Assembly: GCA_029262175.1 (NCBI GenBank)
Contig: JAJCZV010000019.1
Location: forward strand, 1 to 64,000
Length of the DNA: 64,000 nt
Direction of reading: 5' to 3'
Origin: Gemmatimonadota bacterium
GTDB lineage: Bacteria > Gemmatimonadota > Gemmatimonadetes > Palauibacterales > Palauibacteraceae
Part shown: positions 44,626 to 52,309 of the stretch, piece after piece
Layout: each line of letters begins with the position of its first letter
How positions within the stretch are numbered: position 1 is the first letter of the stretch
The notes under the pieces: model-generated
The model's database searches: none
Seen by the model: the letters and a program-made list of their open reading frames with translations, nothing else
Told to the model about the DNA's origin: nothing
Position numbers and translations under genes: made by a program

Positions 44626-45369
44626 TTGCGCGCGATTCTGACGTATCACTCGATTGATCCATCTGGATCGGTGATCTCGGTGGACGAAGGCACCTTCCGT
44701 CGACAAGCCGACTGGCTTGTCGCGAGCGGTGTCAACGTCGTGTCCGTCTCGGATCTGCTGAACATGCAGGGGGACGAGGACGGGCTCGCGCTCACCTTCG
44801 ATGATGCCTTCGAGAACTTCGGGAGCGTGGCCTGGCCCGTCCTCCGAGAGCGAGAACTCCCCGCAACGGTCTTTGTGGTTGCAGGCGTGACCGGCGCAAC
44901 GAATCGGTGGGGAGGTCGGGAAGCCGAAGGCATACCGACGTTGGAACTCCTGGATTGGCGACGGCTGGCGGAACTCGCCGAAGACGGGGCCGAGATCGGG
45001 TCGCACACGCTGAATCACGTCCGGCTGAAGGGCCTGGATGCGGGAGCCCTCCAAGAGGAGGTCGAAGCGTCGGCTGCGCAGATCGAACGCGAGATCGGCA
45101 CCCGACCCGAGGGCTTTGCCTATCCCTACGGGAGCTGGGATCGCGCGGCTGAGGAAGCGGCGAAGGGGGCATATGATTGGGCGTGTACGACGGACTTCGC
45201 CCCCTTGAGCGCCGACTCGCCTCGTCACCGGTTGCCCCGACTCGATGCCTACTATTTCCGCAGCGCGGGTCAGCTCGAAACCTGGGGCACGGCACGGTTC
45301 CGCGCGCGATTGGGGTTCCGAAGAGCCGCGCGCTCGGTTCGGTCGCGCCTGATGGGAGCGAACGCGTGA
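44626..45369 (+). CDS. Polysaccharide deacetylase family protein
   Basis: The 247-residue NodB-fold protein has Leu-Thr-Tyr-His-Ser-Ile near the start, the metal motif Leu-Thr-Phe-Asp-Asp-Ala, and Ser-His-Thr-Leu-Asn-His for zinc. It probably removes acetyl groups from an N-acetylated sugar residue. I choose the TTG at 44626 because it directly precedes the conserved domain; a TTG at 44578 would extend it by 16 residues. It is followed by the GT2 gene with a GTGA overlap. The lack of a signal peptide suggests a cytoplasmic intermediate. Confidence 0.88.
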   Translation: MRAILTYHSIDPSGSVISVDEGTFRRQADWLVASGVNVVSVSDLLNMQGDEDGLALTFDDAFENFGSVAWPVLRERELPATVFVVAGVTGATNRWGGREAEGIPTLELLDWRRLAELAEDGAEIGSHTLNHVRLKGLDAGALQEEVEASAAQIEREIGTRPEGFAYPYGSWDRAAEEAAKGAYDWACTTDFAPLSADSPRHRLPRLDAYYFRSAGQLETWGTARFRARLGFRRAARSVRSRLMGANA

Positions 45370-46547
45370 ACCCGCAACTCGTCGACTCCTCGTCGCGAAC
45401 CGCTCCCCGTGGGGACACTGCGACGGCGCCCCGCTTGTCGGTGATCATGCCCGCGCACCGGGGCGGCCCTGATCTGCGAGCCGCCATCAGTTCGCTGTTG
45501 GCGTCGAGTCTGGATCGTCGCTCGTGGGAGCTCGTGGTCGCGGTCGACGGCGACTCGATGCAGATGAATCTAGAGCACGCGGCGGTGATCGCGATGGAAT
45601 ACGCCGACGTGGTCGTCCGGTTGCCGGGCAAGCCTCGCGGCCCATCGTACGTGCGCAATCGTGCCTCAGAAGCGGCGCGCGGAGACATCCTGGTTTTCGT
45701 CGACTCCGACGTATGTGTCCACGAGGATACGCTTGCCCGATTCCTCGACCGCTTCGACGCTGAACCCGATGTGATCGCCGTGTTCGGCGCCTATGACGAC
45801 AAGCCCTCGGCAAAGGGGCTCGTTTCGAAGTATCGCAATCTTCTGCACCACTACACGCACGTGACCAATCACGGTGCGGCCGAGACGTTTTGGGCGGGGT
45901 GTGGCGCGATCCGAGCGGAAGCGTTCCATCACGTCGGCGGGTATGATGAATGGCACTTCTCGAGCCCCCAAATCGAGGACATCGAGCTTGGTCGGCGGCT
46001 TCGAAGAAGTGGCTACCGCATCGAACTCGACGCCTCGATTCAGGCCTGTCATCTCAAGGTGTGGACGTTCGGTTCCGCGCTCATGACCGATCTCAAGAGC
46101 CGCGGTGTGCCTTGGACTCGCCTGATTCTCCACGAGGGCCCCAGTCCTGGGGGCTCGGCCCTGAATATCAGCGTCCGGAATCGGATCTGCGTCGCCCTCG
46201 CGGCCGTGGCCTTCGGCATCTTGCCGGGACTTCTCGTGTTCCGGGCGCAATGGCCCCTCACGGTCTCCGCCGTGTGCGTGCTGGCCATTTGCCTCTTGAA
46301 TTTCGGCTTCTTCAGCTTGTTGTTGAGAAGCGCAGGCGTCATCGTTGCGGTGGCATCGATACCGCTTCTTATCATGTTCTATCTAGCGAGCGGGCTATCG
46401 GCTGTATCTGGCTGGCTGGCCTACTCTCTCGTGGGCGCACCGTTGCCGCCGGCCGATGTGCTGGCATTCGAAGAACTCGGTGTCGAAACATGGCCGCCGA
46501 TACCAAAACGGCCGAAAGAAAGTGTGTGGTATGAACACGGGCTTTGA
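45366..46547 (+). CDS. Glycosyltransferase, family 2, membrane-bound
   Basis: The protein has about 393 residues from a GTG overlapping the preceding TGA. The N-terminal GT-A domain has Arg-Leu-Ser-Val-Ile-Met-Pro-Ala-His-Arg, the Asp-x-Asp-type donor motif in Phe-Val-Asp-Ser-Asp-Val, and Gly-Gly-Tyr-Asp-Glu with Glu-Asp-Ile-Glu-Leu-Gly-Arg-Arg-Leu-Arg-Arg. It ends with three or four hydrophobic helices (~270-370), like other processive or lipid-linked-sugar GT2 enzymes. It probably transfers a sugar on an undecaprenyl carrier. It overlaps the next small gene by 17 bases. Confidence 0.9.
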   Translation: MNPQLVDSSSRTAPRGDTATAPRLSVIMPAHRGGPDLRAAISSLLASSLDRRSWELVVAVDGDSMQMNLEHAAVIAMEYADVVVRLPGKPRGPSYVRNRASEAARGDILVFVDSDVCVHEDTLARFLDRFDAEPDVIAVFGAYDDKPSAKGLVSKYRNLLHHYTHVTNHGAAETFWAGCGAIRAEAFHHVGGYDEWHFSSPQIEDIELGRRLRRSGYRIELDASIQACHLKVWTFGSALMTDLKSRGVPWTRLILHEGPSPGGSALNISVRNRICVALAAVAFGILPGLLVFRAQWPLTVSAVCVLAICLLNFGFFSLLLRSAGVIVAVASIPLLIMFYLASGLSAVSGWLAYSLVGAPLPPADVLAFEELGVETWPPIPKRPKESVWYEHGL

Positions 46548-46914
46548 CCAAAGCGTCTCGGAACTCGAACAGCTACCTCCAGAGGTTGCACTCGCCTTTG
46601 CGCCGCTCCACAAGCGGGCACTCGGCGTTGCCTGCGGGCTCGTCGGCGCCTTGATCGTCGCCGGCGTAACCGCGTTTCACCTCGTCGCTCTTGGGGGCAA
46701 CGAATCCGGGCTTTCTCTGCTGGCGCAATACTTCGCGGGCTATAGTGTCTCGTGGGCCGGCGTATTCGTGGGGGCCTTTTGGGGCTTCGCTACTTGTTTC
46801 GTATTCGGATGGTTTGCCGCGTTTTCACGAAATCTCGTGCTCGCTACGTATCTGTTTGTTGCGCGGACTCGAGATGAGATGAAACAGACGCGAGATTTCC
46901 TGGATCATATCTGA
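46531..46914 (+). CDS. Small membrane protein (paralogue 1)
   Basis: The 127-residue protein starts 17 bases before the GT2 gene ends. It has two hydrophobic helices with a conserved core, Gln-Tyr-Phe-Ala-Gly-Tyr-Ser-Val-Ser-Trp-Ala-Gly, between them. The next gene has a related core (Thr-Tyr-Phe-Pro-Gly-Tyr-Gln-Val-Ser-Val-Val-Gly), so the two are paralogues. The function is unknown; their place at the end of a glycan operon suggests an envelope or membrane role. Confidence 0.78.
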   Translation: MNTGFDQSVSELEQLPPEVALAFAPLHKRALGVACGLVGALIVAGVTAFHLVALGGNESGLSLLAQYFAGYSVSWAGVFVGAFWGFATCFVFGWFAAFSRNLVLATYLFVARTRDEMKQTRDFLDHI

Positions 46915-46936
46915 AACCAGAGGGGATGGTTTGACT

Positions 46937-47236
46937 ATGGCTGACGCCGATCTCGTACAGGCGGACAATGTGGTTGCCGCCGTCCGGCGCCTGAACGCTC
47001 GGGCCTGGGGTATCACTGGTGGGCTGTTGTTTGGTGGTGGTCTCTTTGCCGCTACGATCTTTCTTGTGGTCAAAGGCGGGCCCAACATGGGCCAGCATCT
47101 CGGGCTGTTGTCCACGTATTTTCCCGGCTATCAGGTCAGTGTCGTGGGCGGCCTGATCGGCTTCGTCTACGCCTTCGTCATCGGGTACGGCGGCGGCCGG
47201 GTCGTGGGAACGGTCTACAATCGTATGGTGGGGTAG
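46937..47236 (+). CDS. Small membrane protein (paralogue 2)
   Basis: The 99-residue protein has two hydrophobic helices and shares the Tyr-Phe-Pro-Gly-Tyr core of the upstream gene but is shorter at both ends. An ATG at 46937, six bases after an in-frame TTG, is chosen with a purine-rich AGAGGGGATGG upstream. Its last codons and stop are duplicated just after it by a 17-bp tandem repeat. No named family is recognised. Confidence 0.78.
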   Translation: MADADLVQADNVVAAVRRLNARAWGITGGLLFGGGLFAATIFLVVKGGPNMGQHLGLLSTYFPGYQVSVVGGLIGFVYAFVIGYGGGRVVGTVYNRMVG

Positions 47237-47253
47237 ATCGTATGGTGGGGTAG
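47220..47253. repeat. Perfect 17-bp tandem duplication over a stop codon
   Basis: The 17-base unit ATCGTATGGTGGGGTAG occurs twice without a gap. It contains the last codons and TAG of the small membrane gene, so it leaves the protein unchanged; it looks like a recent replication-slippage duplication. Confidence 0.9.
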
Positions 47254-47275
47254 GTAGTGCGGCGGACGTAAAATC

Positions 47276-47299
47276 GGAGGGCTGACGGGCCCTCTTCTT
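47276..47299 (+). terminator. Rho-independent-like terminator
   Basis: GAGGGC and GCCCTC form a 6-bp stem with a 6-base loop followed by TTCTT. It lies between the second small membrane gene and the 48-residue gene and may end or attenuate the long glycan operon. Confidence 0.6.
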
Positions 47300-47335
47300 G
47301 CATCTTCGGCGGTTTTGAACTGGGAGAAAACAACG

Positions 47336-47482
47336 ATGTATATTGGACCTGAAACTCTGATGCCCCTCGCCTCTATCCTGGCGGCGATCACGGGCTTTCT
47401 GATGTTGTTCTGGCGCAGGACCGTGGGTGCAGCAAAAGCGATTACGCGAGGCGTCGGAAAGCTTTTTACGAGATCGTCTTAG
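47336..47482 (+). CDS. 48-residue single-pass membrane microprotein
   Basis: This short frame reads Met-Tyr-Ile-Gly-Pro-Glu-Thr-Leu-Met-Pro-Leu-Ala-Ser, one hydrophobic helix (Leu-Ala-Ala-Ile-Thr-Gly-Phe-Leu-Met-Leu-Phe-Trp), then a basic tail with Arg-Arg and several Lys/Arg. A GGGAG lies 10 bases upstream of the ATG. The positive tail places the C-terminus in the cytoplasm. Small proteins with a similar beginning occur beside glycan and hydrolase genes in several phyla, from memory. The function is unknown. Confidence 0.66.
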   Translation: MYIGPETLMPLASILAAITGFLMLFWRRTVGAAKAITRGVGKLFTRSS

Positions 47483-47552
47483 CCCGCCTGCCTGGACTCC
47501 CTGGGCGCACCGCCGAGTCTGCTGCTGGCGGGTCTCGCCGCCCAGCCAACCC

Positions 47553-48662
47553 TCAGGAGTTGTAGAACTCCTCGCAGGCATCGACCACGGCCTGCTGCTG
47601 AGCTTCAGTAATCTCCGGGAATAGCGGGATCGCCAGCGTCTCGGACGCGGCCTTCTCCGCGTGCGGAAGGTCGCCCGCCCCCAGCCCCAAATCGGCGAAA
47701 CACTCTTGTTCGTGGAGCGGCAGCGGGTAATAGATCGCGTTGCCGATGTCTCTCGCCGACAGATGTTTCTGGAGCTCGTCGCGCCGTTGGGCGCGGATCA
47801 CGAAAAGGGCGTACGAATGCCCTTGTACATGCTGTGGGAGCTCGATCGCGTCCAGCGAAGAATTGCCGAATAGCGCGCGATACCGTTGGGCCGCCGCTGA
47901 CCGCCCAGCCAGCGCCGTCCCGAGATGCTTCAGCTTCACTCGCAGCAGCGCCGCCTGTAGGGCGTCCAACCGAAAGTTCCCACCCACGATCTTGTGAAAG
48001 TACTTCGGGCGCGCTCCGTGCCCCCGGAGCAAACGCACCTTGTCCGCGAGATCTTCATCGTCGCTCACGACCATGCCGCCGTCACCGAACCCCCCCAGGC
48101 TTTTGCTCGGGAAGAAGGAGAAGCACGTCATGGCGCCGACGGAACCGGCGACCCGGCCATCCGGAGTCTCCGCGCCAATGGCCTGCGCCGCATCCTCGAT
48201 GACGGGAATGCCCCGCTCGTCGGCAGCCCTGATGATGTCATCCATGTCGGCGCAGCGCCCGAACAGATGGACCGGTATGATCGCCTTCGTGCGCGGTCCG
48301 ATCGCGTCGATGACCGCCTGCGGATCGAGGTTGAAGCTGTGCGCTTCGATGTCTACGAACACGGGCGTCGCGCCGAGGCGCGAGATCGCGCCTGCCGTGG
48401 CGAAGAACGTGTACGTGCTGGTAATGACTTCATCTCCCGGTCCGACACCCAGGGCCATCAGGGCCACGATGAGGGCGTCGCTTCCCGACGAGACGCCGAT
48501 GCCGTATCCGACGCCGCAACGCGCGGCGACCTCGGCCTCGAGCGCTTGCACCTCAGGGCCCAGGATGTAGTGCTCCGCGTCCAGCACTCGATCGAACGCC
48601 TCTTGGAACTGATCTCGTAGCGGACGGTGGTGCGCCGCGAGGTCGAGGAGAGGAACTTTCAC
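47553..48662 (-). CDS. DegT/DnrJ/EryC1/StrS-family sugar aminotransferase
   Basis: This 369-residue PLP enzyme has the family pattern Val-Pro-Leu-Leu-Asp-Leu-Ala at the start, Ser-Gly-Ser-Asp-Ala-Leu, Glu-Asp-Ala-Ala-Gln, and the PLP lysine Lys187 in Phe-Pro-Ser-Lys-Ser-Leu-Gly. It transfers an amino group to a keto sugar nucleotide, most likely at C3 given the upstream 3-dehydrogenase and acetyltransferase fusion (as WbpE does after WbpB). The GTG start at 48662 overlaps the upstream stop as GTGA, so the two genes are coupled. Confidence 0.93.
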   Translation of the reverse strand: MKVPLLDLAAHHRPLRDQFQEAFDRVLDAEHYILGPEVQALEAEVAARCGVGYGIGVSSGSDALIVALMALGVGPGDEVITSTYTFFATAGAISRLGATPVFVDIEAHSFNLDPQAVIDAIGPRTKAIIPVHLFGRCADMDDIIRAADERGIPVIEDAAQAIGAETPDGRVAGSVGAMTCFSFFPSKSLGGFGDGGMVVSDDEDLADKVRLLRGHGARPKYFHKIVGGNFRLDALQAALLRVKLKHLGTALAGRSAAAQRYRALFGNSSLDAIELPQHVQGHSYALFVIRAQRRDELQKHLSARDIGNAIYYPLPLHEQECFADLGLGAGDLPHAEKAASETLAIPLFPEITEAQQQAVVDACEEFYNS

Positions 48663-50278
48663 GATGCGATCTCCGAGCTGTTGGTCGGTTCTAGGGCGGT
48701 CACCATAGTGCCGCTCTTTTCGTAGGCCTGCGCACACGTCCCGCAGGCGCCTTGGCCGTCCGCTTCATCAAACTTGATCCGTTCGCCGCAGTGGCACATC
48801 CACCCGACCCGGCGCCCTGGATTGCCAACGATCAAGGCGTGGTCAGGGACGTCCCGGAGGACGACCGCACCCGCTCCGATAAAGGCGTACTGCCCGATCG
48901 TCACGCCGCACACGATCGTCGAGTTCGCCCCCAGAGACGCTCCACGCCGCACGAGCGTCGTCCGGATCTCGTGCATGCGGGGCACGGCGCTACGCGGGTT
49001 GTAGACGTTGGTGAAAACGGCGGACGGCCCGACGAAGACGTCGTCCTCGAGCGTCACACCAGAATAGACCGAAACATTGTTCTGGATCTTTACCCGGTCT
49101 CCAATGGTCACGTTCGGGCCCGCCATCACGTTCTGTCCCAAGGAGCAACCGGTCCCGATGCGAGTGTCCGAGAGGACATGCGAAAAATGCCAGATCTTGG
49201 TCTTCGCTCCGACCTCTGCGCCGTCATCGACGACCGCGGTTTGGTGGACGAAGTAGTCTGGCTCGAGGGCCACGCCGGCGGCGGTCGGGACCCGTTTTGG
49301 TCCGGCGGCCTCGAGGTGTTCCTGGCAAGCGGCGAGCACGGACAACACCCGCAACGCTTCGTGACCATCGGTCCGAGGCGTCGCGCGAGTAGCGACGCAC
49401 TCCAGGAAGTGTTCGAACTCCGCGCGTAGGGGTTCGCCGTCTTTAATCTCCACCGGTTCCGCTTCTTCTCGTCGCGGGATCGGGAAACGATTCGTCCACT
49501 CGATGGAGTACGGATAGAGCCGGAGCTTGTGATCGGGATCGGTGTCATCGAAGACCGCCATCTTCTGGTCTCCCACGACCACGAGCTTTTGCTCTTTGAA
49601 CGGATGCAACCATGACACGAAGATGTGAGCTTTGACGCCACTCGGAAACGAGAGGACGCTCACCGTGACGTCGGCGACGTCTTCGCTTACGTACGCGCCG
49701 CCGCGGGCCTCGACAGAGTTCGGTTCTTCCCCCAACAGCCCGAGGATGACCGACACATCATGCGGCGCAAAGGACCAAAGAATGTTCTCCTCGCGCCTGA
49801 TCCGCCCCAAATTGAGACGATTCGAATAGACGTATTGGATCCGCCCCAGCTCACCAGAATCGACGATCTCCTTGAGCCGAAGCACCGCCGGGTGGTACCA
49901 GAGCAAGTGACCCACCATGAGGATCCGCTCGCGCTCCTCGGCAAAGCGGACGAGCTCGCGACCTTCCGCAACGGACAGGCACAGCGGTTTCTCGACGAAA
50001 ACATCCTTGCCGGCGTCGAGGGCTCGCCGAACCAAGTCGCCGTGCGTGGCGGCTGGAGTCGCAATCGCGACCGCCTCGACGGCCTCATTCGCGAGGATTT
50101 CGTCCACGGAAGAAACGACATCGACGCCGGGATAGGTTTCGGCGACCTGGGCCGCCGCCCGGGGATCGGTTTCGCAGACCCAGCCCAAGGCGCCAAGCTC
50201 CGATAAATTTCGAACGATGTTTCGTCCCCACGCGCCAGCGCCGAGACAGGCTACATTCGCGGGACCACTCCGCCCCAT
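48659..50278 (-). CDS. Fusion: Gfo/Idh/MocA dehydrogenase, LbH acetyltransferase and zinc ribbon
   Basis: The 539-residue fusion has three parts. Residues ~1-345 are a Gfo/Idh/MocA dehydrogenase with Gly-Ala-Gly-Ala-Trp-Gly for NAD and the family Glu96-Lys97-Pro98, likely oxidising a UDP-HexNAc-uronate at C3 (WbpB-like). Residues ~348-485 are a left-handed beta-helix with hexapeptide repeats (Ile-Gly-Asp-Arg-Val-Lys-Ile and similar), an N-acetyltransferase like WbpD. The end has Cys495-x-Cys497 and Cys512-x2-Cys515, a zinc ribbon not usual in WbpD. With the aminotransferase it accounts for three steps of the UDP-2,3-diacetamido-2,3-dideoxyuronate pathway. The ATG at 50278 has GGAGG 6 bases upstream. 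Confidence 0.9.
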   Translation of the reverse strand: MGRSGPANVACLGAGAWGRNIVRNLSELGALGWVCETDPRAAAQVAETYPGVDVVSSVDEILANEAVEAVAIATPAATHGDLVRRALDAGKDVFVEKPLCLSVAEGRELVRFAEERERILMVGHLLWYHPAVLRLKEIVDSGELGRIQYVYSNRLNLGRIRREENILWSFAPHDVSVILGLLGEEPNSVEARGGAYVSEDVADVTVSVLSFPSGVKAHIFVSWLHPFKEQKLVVVGDQKMAVFDDTDPDHKLRLYPYSIEWTNRFPIPRREEAEPVEIKDGEPLRAEFEHFLECVATRATPRTDGHEALRVLSVLAACQEHLEAAGPKRVPTAAGVALEPDYFVHQTAVVDDGAEVGAKTKIWHFSHVLSDTRIGTGCSLGQNVMAGPNVTIGDRVKIQNNVSVYSGVTLEDDVFVGPSAVFTNVYNPRSAVPRMHEIRTTLVRRGASLGANSTIVCGVTIGQYAFIGAGAVVLRDVPDHALIVGNPGRRVGWMCHCGERIKFDEADGQGACGTCAQAYEKSGTMVTALEPTNSSEIAS

Positions 50279-50374
50279 TGTGCCTCCGATATCGCAAGTT
50301 TCTGTGGGTCCCTTGCAACACGCCAAGGAGCCCGATAAGACAGGGCATGTTATGTACATCAAGCGAGTCGCGAC
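50279..50374. promoter_or_regulatory. Divergent promoter region
   Basis: This 96-bp gap separates the minus-strand dehydrogenase fusion from the plus-strand deacetylase gene, so it must hold promoters for both. No specific operator or clear -35/-10 pair was identified with confidence. Confidence 0.35.
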
Positions 50375-51292
50375 TTGAGCAAGAAGAGCGCCGCAAAGAC
50401 CTCCCGGGACGGGGAGTTATCCGTTCCTAGCCATCGCCCCCCGCCGGCGGTCATCCATGTAGACCTCGATGGCCTCACGGAGGTCGCGGGGGCCTGGGGC
50501 TGGGATGTCCCCGCCGGGCCCGATCTGCTGTTCGAATCCGGCCTCAGGGCCGCTCTGGACATGTTCGCCAAGAACAACGTACGCGCGACCCTGTTTGCCG
50601 TCGCAAACAGCCTCGATGACCCGGCGAAGCGCTCGTTGATCGAGGAGGCCGTGACCGCCGGACACGAGATCGGGTCCCACACCCTGTCCCACCCGAACCT
50701 TCTCACCCTGACACGGGCCCAAAAGGCGCACGAGCTGGGAGAGAGCCGCCGGATCCTATCTCGCGAGCTGAAGGTCGAGGTCGACGGATTTCGAGCCCCT
50801 GGGTATCGAATCGATCGAGAAGGCCTGGAGGTTCTGGCCGACACCGGGTACAAGTGGGACTCGTCCGGGTTTCCCACACCGCTGTTCGCCGAGCGGTACG
50901 GGGTTTCGATCGAGGCGTTGGAGCGACCTACGCTGCATTTCGACGGCCTCGGGCTGGGGGAACTGTCGCTCCCGGACCATCGGCCCTCTCCCGTCCCGTT
51001 CAATCCTTCCTACGCGATCCTGCTGGGCATGCCGTTCTTCCGCTGGGGCGTCCGGCGCGTCGCTCGCCGCGGATTGCCTTTGGTGCTCCTGTTCCACCTC
51101 ATCGACTTTGCGGCGCCGCTGCCAAGGGGATCTGTACCGGGCCTTCGGGGTCGGGTCTATACGCTATCCACGCACCGTCAGCGGACGAAATTGGCGCGCT
51201 GCCAGACCGTCATCGACGAGCTTCGGCGTGGGTTCGACATCTGTTCCACCCGCGAACTTCTGACGACGTTGGGCGAGGCACCCCTGGGCTAG
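50375..51292 (+). CDS. Polysaccharide deacetylase family protein (second)
   Basis: The 305-residue protein starts with TTG and has a NodB-like domain: Val-Ile-His-Val-Asp-Leu-Asp-Gly-Leu for metal, then Glu-Ile-Gly-Ser-His-Thr-Leu-Ser-His and Gly-Phe-Arg-Ala-Pro-Gly-Tyr-Arg. The pattern is that of PuuE/AF_0957-type deacetylases with an Arg-Ala-Pro segment, distinct from the first deacetylase. It has no signal peptide. It probably deacetylates a lipid-linked sugar at the cytoplasmic face of the membrane, alongside the GT2 gene downstream. Confidence 0.87.
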   Translation: MSKKSAAKTSRDGELSVPSHRPPPAVIHVDLDGLTEVAGAWGWDVPAGPDLLFESGLRAALDMFAKNNVRATLFAVANSLDDPAKRSLIEEAVTAGHEIGSHTLSHPNLLTLTRAQKAHELGESRRILSRELKVEVDGFRAPGYRIDREGLEVLADTGYKWDSSGFPTPLFAERYGVSIEALERPTLHFDGLGLGELSLPDHRPSPVPFNPSYAILLGMPFFRWGVRRVARRGLPLVLLFHLIDFAAPLPRGSVPGLRGRVYTLSTHRQRTKLARCQTVIDELRRGFDICSTRELLTTLGEAPLG

Positions 51293-51469
51293 GAACCTCG
51301 ACCGCAAAACGCCACGACTGTATCGGTTGCGCCACACCGGCTCTTGCGGGCTCGGCACCCACCAGGGCGCGAAACGTCGAAAAAGCCCCGGGAGCCAGCC
51401 ATCCGCGCGACAACGGCGCTCCCAAGCCCCAACTCCATTGCGGCCCGGGACTTGAACGTGGAGCGGCCT

Positions 51470-52309
51470 ATGATCTTTGTCCTTCTGCCGGCTTATAACG
51501 AAGAAGATGCGCTCCAGCCGCTCCTCGAGAAAATCGACGGGCGTCTGACGGAGGCGGGCTACCGCTACCGCGTGGTTGTCGTGAACGATGGAAGTTCCGA
51601 CGGCACCGCGGACGAGCTCACCCGCCTGTCCGAGCGATATCCTATCGACACCATCACGCACCGATTCAACCGTGGTCTAGGCGAGACGGCCCGCGACGGA
51701 TTCGAACATGTCGCAGCCATCGGAAGTCGAGACGACGTCGTGGTGCGTATGGACTGCGATGACACGCACGACCCCAAGTACATCCCCTCGATGATCGCAA
51801 AGCTGAACGAGGGATACGAGGTGGTGACCACGTCACGCTACGCGCCTGGTGGCGGTCAGATCGGCGTTAATCTGTATCGCCGTACCTTGAGCCGCTGCGC
51901 GAACCTCCTCCTCAAGACGTGCTTTCCGGTGCGCGGCCTAAAGGAGTACACGTGCGGCTATCGCGCCTATCGAGTCTCGTTTCTGCTAGATGCGCTGTCG
52001 ATTTTCGGAAACCAATTCATCGACCTCAAGGGGATGGGTTTTACGGGGACGGTGGAGAAGATGATCAAGGCGCGTCTGATGAAGGCGCGCGTTGGCGAGG
52101 TTCCCTTCACGTTGCGATACGACTTGAAGCCGGGCTTGAGTAAGGTCGCGACGAACATCACGACTCTGGGCTATTTCGTGCTCATCGCCAAGTACATCGT
52201 CTATTGGGGCGATATCGGTAAGGAGTGGAAACGGCGCATCGGCGAGCGATATTCCAAAGTGTATGACGAGAAGGGGCAGCTGCGGGCCGGACCCGTGAGC
52301 GTCAACTGA
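51470..52309 (+). CDS. Glycosyltransferase, family 2 (dolichol-phosphate-mannosyltransferase-like)
   Basis: The protein has about 279 residues from the ATG at 51470 (ribosome site GGAG upstream). It shows Phe-Val-Leu-Leu-Pro-Ala-Tyr-Asn-Glu-Glu, Val-Val-Asn-Asp-Gly-Ser-Ser-Asp-Gly-Thr, and an Asp-Cys-Asp-Asp donor motif, like DPM1 or GtrB enzymes that charge polyprenyl phosphate. The C-terminus has at most one hydrophobic helix. The final TGA overlaps the ATG of the amidotransferase gene, so the two are coupled. Confidence 0.92.
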   Translation: MIFVLLPAYNEEDALQPLLEKIDGRLTEAGYRYRVVVVNDGSSDGTADELTRLSERYPIDTITHRFNRGLGETARDGFEHVAAIGSRDDVVVRMDCDDTHDPKYIPSMIAKLNEGYEVVTTSRYAPGGGQIGVNLYRRTLSRCANLLLKTCFPVRGLKEYTCGYRAYRVSFLLDALSIFGNQFIDLKGMGFTGTVEKMIKARLMKARVGEVPFTLRYDLKPGLSKVATNITTLGYFVLIAKYIVYWGDIGKEWKRRIGERYSKVYDEKGQLRAGPVSVN

